From a virus: a stretch of DNA of 29,404 nt. Both the position numbers and the translations under genes were made by a program. Positions 7,948-13,298 of this stretch are shown here, in pieces; the first letter of the stretch is position 1, and every line of letters starts with the position of its first letter. The stretch spans positions 1 through 29,404 of the IMG/VR virus record IMGVR_UViG_3300028595_000049. The stretch is one strand, 5' to 3'. Below the pieces are notes generated by a model. It was not told the DNA's origin and searched no databases. It worked only from the letters and a program-made list of their open reading frames with translations.

Positions 7948-9336
7948 ATGTTGAATAATAGTTTAGGTTTAAACTTAAGCAAAAAAGCAAAAAACAAATA
8001 TGTTGCTAACTTTGATTTAGACGAGCTATACAATGCTGGTGATGTACTAGATATAAGTACAGTAGAAAACACACCACGAGCAGTAGTAATAAGAGGATTA
8101 AAGATGTGGTTTGTAGGATCTCAAAATGCTATTATATATGAATATCATTTAACTGTTAGTGGCAGAGTTAGAGACGCAATCTACAGCGGAAACAGTCTTG
8201 ATTGTAGCAGTTTTGAATCAAACCCTTCAAGCTTAACACTGAGTCGATGTGGTATGTATATGCTTGTGGGAGGATTTACAAGCGACTCAGTACACACAAT
8301 AGAACTTGCAACAGCTAACACGCTAGACGGAGCAAGTAGAAACGCTAGCAAGACATTAGACATTAGTGCAAAAGTGGCAGGGTGTCAAGGCATATCACTT
8401 TCAAATGGAGATTTGAAACTTAATATAATTGATGCTACTACAGACAGTATATATAGGTATACCGTTGATGTAACAGATATATCAAGCGGAACTTATGAAG
8501 GTGTTAAGGATATATCTTCAATCGAAAGTGCGCCTCAAGATATTTATTTTTTAAACGATGAAAAGGCAATAATAATAGGTACTGAAACTGACTCAATAAA
8601 CGCTTTAGATGTGAGAGGCGATATTTCTAACTGGTCTAAAATAACTGGCAATGATTACAATATAAGTACAGTAGAAAACACACCACGAGGTTTATGGGCA
8701 AACAATAACGGAACACGTATAGCAATTTGCGGAAGTGAAACAGGAGAGATAAAAACACTTAATATAGAATACTCAAACTACAGAATATTGCAAGGATATG
8801 AGGTTGATGGTGTTGATTATCAAATAAATACTCAAAGTGGCACGTCTGCATATTGTGCAATCGCTATACATGGTGGAGGTATCGAAAGAGGTAGTCAAGA
8901 GACACAAGAAGCTTTTCAAACTCTTACAGGATATCAAGGTGCATCATTTGAGGGATTAAAATCTAGCGGTAACTTTGTCATGCACATTACAAGCGTTAAG
9001 TTCGATGTGCCAGATGTAGTAGAAGTAGTGCGAAATTCTGATAGATGCGTGAGTTTTCATGGCGTTAGCGGAGACGAATTGTTTACTCACGTTGGCGGTA
9101 GTTACGATTCTTTAAGATCAGCAACTGAAACAGAATTAGTAAGTGCTGGATTTACTATAAGTGAAGTACCAGAATATTTAGATGGAAAAAGTCGAGAAAA
9201 TATTGCAAACAAATGTGTTCTAGGCGAATCCTTGCAGCTTGAAATTTCAAAAGGACAAAGAGATTTATTAAGAACATCAGCAAGTGTAATGACAGCATTT
9301 ATAACAGCAGTAAAAAATGCAATAGATGGTTTGTAG
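7948..9336 (+). CDS. Beta-propeller protein with C-terminal poly-gamma-glutamate hydrolase domain
   Basis: A 462-residue two-part protein. Residues 30-275 contain about five repeats of roughly 45-50 residues, each beginning with a DISTVENTPR-like phrase (36-44, 86-94, 189-197, 239-247) and ending in a G-S/T-x-T-x-x-I strand, as in a beta-propeller. Residues 285-442 match the zinc-dependent PghP (gamma-PGA hydrolase, PF05908) family: AIHGGGIE with His308 and Glu313, VSFHG with His371, and LQLEIS with Glu432. That enzyme family cuts poly-gamma-glutamate, a capsule and biofilm polymer of some Firmicutes, and phage members are known (Bacillus phage PghP). No signal peptide is present, and the gene lies within the connector module, so a virion-attached capsule-degrading appendage is likely. 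Family assignment of the C-terminus is firm; the substrate of this member is inferred. Confidence 0.83.
   Translation: MLNNSLGLNLSKKAKNKYVANFDLDELYNAGDVLDISTVENTPRAVVIRGLKMWFVGSQNAIIYEYHLTVSGRVRDAIYSGNSLDCSSFESNPSSLTLSRCGMYMLVGGFTSDSVHTIELATANTLDGASRNASKTLDISAKVAGCQGISLSNGDLKLNIIDATTDSIYRYTVDVTDISSGTYEGVKDISSIESAPQDIYFLNDEKAIIIGTETDSINALDVRGDISNWSKITGNDYNISTVENTPRGLWANNNGTRIAICGSETGEIKTLNIEYSNYRILQGYEVDGVDYQINTQSGTSAYCAIAIHGGGIERGSQETQEAFQTLTGYQGASFEGLKSSGNFVMHITSVKFDVPDVVEVVRNSDRCVSFHGVSGDELFTHVGGSYDSLRSATETELVSAGFTISEVPEYLDGKSRENIANKCVLGESLQLEISKGQRDLLRTSASVMTAFITAVKNAIDGL
8051..8080 (+). repeat. 30-bp direct repeat, copy 1 (propeller blade coding)
   Basis: These 30 bases recur without mismatch at 8660-8689, both in the same reading phase, encoding the DISTVENTPR / NISTVENTPR blade opening. 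Other blades keep the protein motif but not the DNA sequence, so these two copies were recently duplicated or converted. Confidence 0.8.
8660..8689 (+). repeat. 30-bp direct repeat, copy 2 (propeller blade coding)
   Basis: Exact second copy of the 30 bases at 8051-8080, 609 bases downstream. Recombination between them would remove 203 codons in frame, most of the propeller, leaving the enzyme domain intact. Confidence 0.8.
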
Positions 9337-9346
9337 GAGGTGTTAA

Positions 9347-9769
9347 ATGTTAACTAGATTACCACATCGAGTAGTAGTACAAAACGAAATAAGGACAGAG
9401 TTTGAAGGTGGCGCATATACATCGAGTTGGACAACAGATTCGACAGAGTGGGCAAACGTACAATTTGATGATAAGTCAAAAGAAACATACTCACAAGAAA
9501 AAAATCAACAAATGACATATGTTAACGTTATAATGCGACAAGATGTAAATTTGACAAATAGAAATAGATTGCTTTTTAATAATAATATACTCGTTATAGA
9601 AGACGAAGGTGATCCAACGTATAGAAACAGAATGAAAAAAATTAAATGTAGACTAGAACAACAAACAACTGCTACAGAAGAAGTTACTTATGTATTGTTT
9701 GTGCCGAGCGGGTCAGACTGTTTGGTTACAAGAGATAGTAAAACGTTTAAGATAAAGGAGGCAAGTTGA
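9347..9769 (+). CDS. Head-tail joining / head closure protein
   Basis: A 140-residue protein of the phage head-tail adaptor family (SPP1 gp16 / HK97 gp7-like head closure). Family features: an N-terminal LPHRVVVQN strand, the W-A-N-V-Q element, S-K-E-x-Y followed by Q-Q-M-T-Y-V-N-V-x-M-R, a LLFNNNILVIED strand pair and a late RNRMKKIKCR. These proteins close the connector after DNA packaging and provide the tail docking surface. The start follows GGAGGTG. The C-terminal 35 residues after residue 105 are an extension not needed for the fold. The stop overlaps the next start (TGATG). Confidence 0.8.
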   Translation: MLTRLPHRVVVQNEIRTEFEGGAYTSSWTTDSTEWANVQFDDKSKETYSQEKNQQMTYVNVIMRQDVNLTNRNRLLFNNNILVIEDEGDPTYRNRMKKIKCRLEQQTTATEEVTYVLFVPSGSDCLVTRDSKTFKIKEAS

Positions 9770-10182
9770 TGGCAGATTATGAAAGTAGTTTTACTGGACT
9801 GCAAATAGATGCAGGGATAACTAGAGCTAACACGTGTGCAGAAAATTCAACAGCGAATGACACAGATGCAAACTTAAAAAAAAGAGCAAATCACACAGGA
9901 ACGCAAACAGCATCAACTATAAGTGATTTTGATACAGAAGTAAGCAATAATACTAACGTAGCAGCTAATACAAGTGCAAGACATAATGCTGTTACAGTAA
10001 GTGATACAAATACATTAAATTTGACATTAACTGGGCAAGAAATAGAAGGTGAAGTATTAGGTGTTAAAGACACAAACACATCAACAGGAGGTACATTTGT
10101 TGAATTTTACACATGTACACAAGCTGAATATGATGCAATAGGAACACCTGGTACTAATACATTATATATCATTACTACTTAG
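9769..10182 (+). CDS. Short fibre-like virion protein
   Basis: I choose ATG 9769, overlapping the upstream stop, over TTG 9766; GGAGG is eight bases upstream. The 137-residue product has the fibre phrase NHTGTQTASTISDFDTEV, the LTLTGQEIEGEV element shared with the gene at 5449, and a C-terminal YDAIGTPGTNTLYII phrase common at ends of phage fibre and appendage proteins. It is rich in Thr, Asn and Ser with few aromatic residues, typical of trimeric beta-structured fibres. The position between two connector genes suggests a head or neck fibre rather than a tail-tip fibre, but this is inference. Confidence 0.65.
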   Translation: MADYESSFTGLQIDAGITRANTCAENSTANDTDANLKKRANHTGTQTASTISDFDTEVSNNTNVAANTSARHNAVTVSDTNTLNLTLTGQEIEGEVLGVKDTNTSTGGTFVEFYTCTQAEYDAIGTPGTNTLYIITT

Positions 10183-10191
10183 GAGGTTTAT

Positions 10192-10995
10192 ATGAGCATA
10201 AAACTAGGTAGTACATCAATAAGTAAACTATACTTAGGAAGTACAGAAATACAAAAAGCCTTTTTAGGAAGTACGGAAGTGTTTACAGTCAATGGTGGAG
10301 CATGGACACCAGCTAAATTAAGTACAGAATTATGGCTAGATGCTAGTGATTCAGGCACTATAACAGAATCAAGTGGAGCAGTAAGTCAGTGGGCTGATAA
10401 GAGTGGTAATGAGAATAATGTATCACAAGCTAATAGTTCGCTACAACCTTTAACTAACACTAATACTTTAAATAGTAAGAATGTTATTTATTTCGATGGG
10501 TCAGACTTAATGAATGCAACTTTTGAAGCAACATTAACACAACCTAACTCTGTATTCGCAGTTTTCAAAAGAAAAAACTTAGATAGTTTTCTTTTTGATG
10601 GGGTTAATGATATAAACAGACACACTTTTACATTTTATTTAGCAGATAGTAAATATTTTAGTTTCGCTGGAAGTTTACTATTTGGTAGCGTTTCAGATAC
10701 TAATGCACATATGATGGGTTCAGTGTATAACTCTAATAGCTCTGAAATTTTTATAGATGGTACATCTGACGCTAAAGGAGATGTTGGGACTCAAGATATG
10801 GATGGAATTACTCTAGGGGGTAGATACAATGGACAACAATATTATGATGGAGACATAGCAGAAATAATAGTTGTAGATGATATACTATCTGAATCAGATA
10901 GACAAAAGCTTGAGGGTTATTTAGCGCACAAATGGGGGTTAGAAGGTAACTTACCAGCATTGCACCCATACAAATCTAGTCCGCCAACAGTTTAG
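10192..10995 (+). CDS. Lectin-like (LamG/concanavalin-type) virion protein
   Basis: A 267-residue protein with two parts. Residues 4-32 are a triple repeat of the phrase LGSTxIxKxY/F (LGSTSISKLY, LGSTEIQKAF, LGSTEVF), a short anchoring repeat frequent in phage appendage proteins. Residues 40-267 form a LamG-like jelly-roll: ELWLDASDSG, QWADKSGN, an YFDGSD strand, a central SVFAVFKR segment, GGRYNGQQYYDGDIAEIIV, and the typical ending LEGYLAHKWGLEGNLPALHPY. Such domains bind carbohydrates. With the gamma-PGA hydrolase two genes upstream, it may recognise the same capsule or the host cell wall. GGAGG precedes ATG 10192. Confidence 0.75.
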   Translation: MSIKLGSTSISKLYLGSTEIQKAFLGSTEVFTVNGGAWTPAKLSTELWLDASDSGTITESSGAVSQWADKSGNENNVSQANSSLQPLTNTNTLNSKNVIYFDGSDLMNATFEATLTQPNSVFAVFKRKNLDSFLFDGVNDINRHTFTFYLADSKYFSFAGSLLFGSVSDTNAHMMGSVYNSNSSEIFIDGTSDAKGDVGTQDMDGITLGGRYNGQQYYDGDIAEIIVVDDILSESDRQKLEGYLAHKWGLEGNLPALHPYKSSPPTV

Positions 10996-11006
10996 GAGGT
11001 GTAAAT

Positions 11007-11279
11007 ATGAATTATATAGTATTTGATACACACAAGCAAGTTGCAGAAGCGAACGGCAGATGGCTATATGCTAGAAGCCAAGCACCTGAGTATGATAGAA
11101 AGTTAGGAGTATCTGTAAACCCACAAATTACTAGTGCGTGGGATTATGGAAAAGAAATGCTTGATGGTAGGGTAGCTTGTCAAGTACCTGCTTTATGGAA
11201 AACTGAATTCATGAATGGTGTAGGCATAGAAACAGAATTAACAGCAGATGATTTCCCGCCAGAACAAAGTGAAATATAA
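11007..11279 (+). CDS. Small phage protein of unknown function
   Basis: A 90-residue protein with a GGAGGTG site before ATG 11007. It is soluble, with four Trp and a mixed composition; the start MNYIVFDTHKQ and the W-x-x-x-x-F-M-N-G-V-G segment look like a compact alpha/beta domain. I do not recognise a family. It follows the lectin-like gene closely and may be a partner or chaperone for it, or a minor virion protein. The next 53 bases contain only the end of the operon spacer and the ribosome binding site of the gp10-like gene. Confidence 0.6.
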   Translation: MNYIVFDTHKQVAEANGRWLYARSQAPEYDRKLGVSVNPQITSAWDYGKEMLDGRVACQVPALWKTEFMNGVGIETELTADDFPPEQSEI

Positions 11280-11332
11280 TTTAAACGATGTTTTAAAAGA
11301 AGCATTAAAAGAAATAGAGAAGGAGGATTCAA

Positions 11333-11743
11333 ATGTCAAACGCTATTCAAATCGAAGTAAGTGGAGAAGAACAGTTGAGAAGAAGGTTGAGAGATTTACC
11401 AGAGCAAATTCAAGAATCTATACTAACAGAAATGATTGAAACAGCTATAACGCAAATAGAGACAGAAGCAAAACGCAATTGTCGAGTTGATACAGGACGT
11501 TTAAGATCGTCTATCCACACAGAATATAAAGCCCGTAGAATCTATGATTATACAGACGATGCAGGACGTGGATTCAGCGGAGACTTAAACATTGATATAC
11601 AAGATAACGAAGTTGTTGTCGGTACAAATGTTGAATATGCGAAAACAATTGAGGCTAGATATCCTTTTCTATTTCCTGCGTTAGAAAGAGCAAAACCAGA
11701 ATTGAAAAGAAGATTGATGAACATTATAAGGCAAATGAGGTGA
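11333..11743 (+). CDS. HK97 gp10-like head-tail junction protein
   Basis: A 136-residue protein of the HK97 gp10 / phage minor structural family found between head closure and tail terminator genes. Markers are an N-terminal helix with EEQLRRRLRDLPEQIQES, RVDTGRLRSSIH in the middle (V-D-T-G-x-L is the family hallmark), VVVGTNVEYAKTIEA and the ending PFLFPALERAKPE. Strong site AGGAGG before ATG 11333. The role is in assembling the neck and tail completion; the precise job of the family is debated. The next gene starts four bases after its stop. Confidence 0.88.
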   Translation: MSNAIQIEVSGEEQLRRRLRDLPEQIQESILTEMIETAITQIETEAKRNCRVDTGRLRSSIHTEYKARRIYDYTDDAGRGFSGDLNIDIQDNEVVVGTNVEYAKTIEARYPFLFPALERAKPELKRRLMNIIRQMR

Positions 11744-11747
11744 TATA

Positions 11748-12143
11748 ATGTCAGCTATGTGGGAAACACAGAAAGCTTTATATGATACACTTTCCGAAGA
11801 TTCAACGTTTATGGCATTAATAAATAATAGAATTTATGATGAACCACCTACAAATGAGCAATATCCATTTGTAGTGATTGGTGAATCAACAGAAATAAGA
11901 GAAAACAGATTAAACCAAATAGGATATGAAACTACTGCAATATTTACAATATATGATAAGTCAGGTGGTTTAGGCACTTACAATATAAAAGCAATATACG
12001 ATAGAATGAATACATTGTTAAATATGAAAAGACTCAGCATGGATAATTACACAATGGTAATATGTATGCTAGATAATGCTTTTACTGCTAGAGATGGCGA
12101 TAAAAGATTAATGAATGTTAGATATAGAGTTATTGCACATTAA
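11748..12143 (+). CDS. Tail terminator / tail completion protein (DUF3168)
   Basis: A 131-residue protein of the DUF3168 (lambda gpU / SPP1 gp17-like) tail completion family. Visible features: an N-terminal helix ending in TLSEDSTFMALINNRIYD, the E-P-P-T-N-E-Q-Y-P-F-V-V-I-G segment, central strands and the C-terminal K-R-L-M-N-V-R-Y-R-V-I strand. A hexamer caps the tail tube end that joins the head. GAGGTGATATA precedes ATG 11748. It lies directly before the tail tube gene, as expected. Confidence 0.85.
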   Translation: MSAMWETQKALYDTLSEDSTFMALINNRIYDEPPTNEQYPFVVIGESTEIRENRLNQIGYETTAIFTIYDKSGGLGTYNIKAIYDRMNTLLNMKRLSMDNYTMVICMLDNAFTARDGDKRLMNVRYRVIAH

Positions 12144-12181
12144 TAACTTTAAATAAAAAATAAAAATTAGGGGGTAATATT

Positions 12182-12589
12182 ATGTCAGAAGCAACATTTG
12201 CGCATGGAAGTACGCTAAAATTAGGTTCAGATACAACATTAACAGAATTAACAGCAATAAACGGAGTAGATATGTCAGCAGATGCGATTGAGGTAACAAA
12301 TCACGATTCACCAGACAGATACAGAGAATTTATACAAGGATTAAGAGATGGTGGAGAAATTGCAATCGAGGGGAACTTTACTACTTCTACATCTACAGAG
12401 CTTTACACTCAGTTTAACACAACTTCGCTCGTAAGTTGTACAATTACATTACCGACAAAACCAAGCAACTCACAATGGGTAGCAAACGTATTTGCAACAG
12501 GTCTTGGTACATCAGCACCAATTGATGACAAAATTCCATTTACATCAACATTAAAAATTACTGGAAAACCAGTTTTATCACAAGTATAA
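12182..12589 (+). CDS. Major tail (tail tube) protein
   Basis: A 135-residue tail tube protein of the siphovirus type. It begins MSEATFAHGSTLKLG, then L-T-x-L-x-x-I-x-G-V-D-M-S-x-D-x-I-E-V-T-N-H-D-S-P, and a DGGEIAIEGNF strand; the end KITGKPVLS is also typical. Many stacked hexamers form the tube whose length is set by the tape measure protein. It starts after AGGGGG and is followed by a 29-base gap and the assembly chaperone gene. The short length is typical for clostridial and lactococcal phages that lack an added Ig-like domain. Confidence 0.88.
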   Translation: MSEATFAHGSTLKLGSDTTLTELTAINGVDMSADAIEVTNHDSPDRYREFIQGLRDGGEIAIEGNFTTSTSTELYTQFNTTSLVSCTITLPTKPSNSQWVANVFATGLGTSAPIDDKIPFTSTLKITGKPVLSQV

Positions 12590-12618
12590 TTAATAATTAA
12601 AACAAGGAGGAATAAGAA

Positions 12619-12942
12619 ATGACACACAGGACAATTGAAATTAATAATAAAGAATATAAACTAAGATATGATTTTAACGCAGTATGTGAAATAGAAGAAA
12701 AAAGCGGTAAATCTATAATGCACATTGCAAGTACAGAAAACATGGGAGTATCTACGATAAGACTGTTGTTGTGGGGTGGACTAAAGCACAACAACGAAGG
12801 AATGACAGTTAAGCAAGCGGGAGAATTAATACAAGAATACATGAATGCAGACGGAGAGCTTGAAAATTTAGTAACTAAAATAACAGAAGCTATAACAGAA
12901 AGCGGTGCATTCGGAAAAAACTTGAAGGCGGGGGAGAAGTAG
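12619..12942 (+). CDS. Tail assembly chaperone, short form (lambda gpG-like)
   Basis: A 107-residue protein between tail tube and tape measure genes, the position of tail assembly chaperones. The start follows AAGGAGGAAT. Features: E-I-N-N-K-E-Y-K-L-R-Y-D-F-N-A-V-C-E-I-E-E-K-S-G, an I-R-L-L-L-W-G-G-L-K-H helix and a Glu-rich C-terminal helix, matching the phage XkdN/gpG-like chaperone type. Chaperones of this type bind the tape measure protein and recruit tube subunits. Ten bases of ordinary reading separate the A AAA AAC slippery site (12915-12921) from the last codons; ribosomes that do not slip stop at 12940-12942. Confidence 0.85.
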   Translation: MTHRTIEINNKEYKLRYDFNAVCEIEEKSGKSIMHIASTENMGVSTIRLLLWGGLKHNNEGMTVKQAGELIQEYMNADGELENLVTKITEAITESGAFGKNLKAGEK

Positions 12943-12959
12943 AGGAAACTTCCTCCCGC
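12915..12959 (+). promoter_or_regulatory. -1 programmed ribosomal frameshift signal (A AAA AAC plus stem-loop)
   Basis: The heptamer A AAA AAC sits at 12915-12921, phased X XXY YYZ in the chaperone frame (GGA AAA AAC). Six bases downstream a hairpin begins: GCGGG at 12928-12932 pairs with CCCGC at 12955-12959, with GAGGA/TCCTC (about 12942-12955) as an inner stem. The 0-frame stop TAG lies inside the hairpin. The -1 frame is open from 12921 to 13298. Confidence 0.88.
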
Positions 12960-13298
12960 TCTTTTATTTTAGAGTGTGAGAAAATTGCTTATTCTCACGG
13001 AATTAGACCGCAAAAATTTTGGAAAATGACCTATAGGGAATATACTATATTTGTAAGTGAAAATATACGAAGATTTGAAATAGAACAAAAGTTAGAGTGG
13101 CAAAGAACAGCAAGTGTATTATGTTTATTGGCAAACATTAACAGAGATTCAAAAAAACGTCCTAGAGCTTACGAAATTGATGATTTTATGCCAGAGTCAA
13201 TGAGAGAAAAGAAAAAACAACAAAATATGACACCTCAGGCTATGTATGAGGCGTTAAAACTAGCAACAATTAGAGCAGGAGGTGAAGTAATTGAGTAG
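12921..13298 (+). CDS. Tail assembly chaperone frameshift extension (gpT-like part of gpG-T fusion)
   Basis: This is the -1 frame reached from the chaperone gene at 12921; joined with 12619-12921 it gives a fusion of about 226 residues. The frame is open without a stop and reads L-E-G-G-G-E-V-E-E-T, then F-I-L-E-C-E-K-I-A-Y-S-H-G-I-R-P-Q-K-F-W. Residues from PQKFW onward (…MTYREYTIF…) resemble the T domains that follow gpG in Gram-positive phages. In lambda the rare gpG-T product bridges tape measure and tube. An ATG at 13026 gives a 90-residue internal frame, but it has no ribosome binding site (upstream TTTTGGAAA), so independent translation is unlikely. The stop overlaps the tape measure start by eight bases. 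Confidence 0.83.
   Translation, partial: LEGGGEVEETSSRSFILECEKIAYSHGIRPQKFWKMTYREYTIFVSENIRRFEIEQKLEWQRTASVLCLLANINRDSKKRPRAYEIDDFMPESMREKKKQQNMTPQAMYEALKLATIRAGGEVIE

Noticed and set aside
11248-11439. Plus-strand frame of 63 codons between the small protein and the gp10-like gene
   Set aside because: Overlaps both neighbours in another frame, has no ribosome site, and its second half is only the shifted reading of the gp10-like gene.
13026-13298. Independent gene starting at ATG 13026
   Set aside because: No ribosome binding site; the frame extends upstream to the slippery site and is best explained as the frameshift extension of the chaperone.
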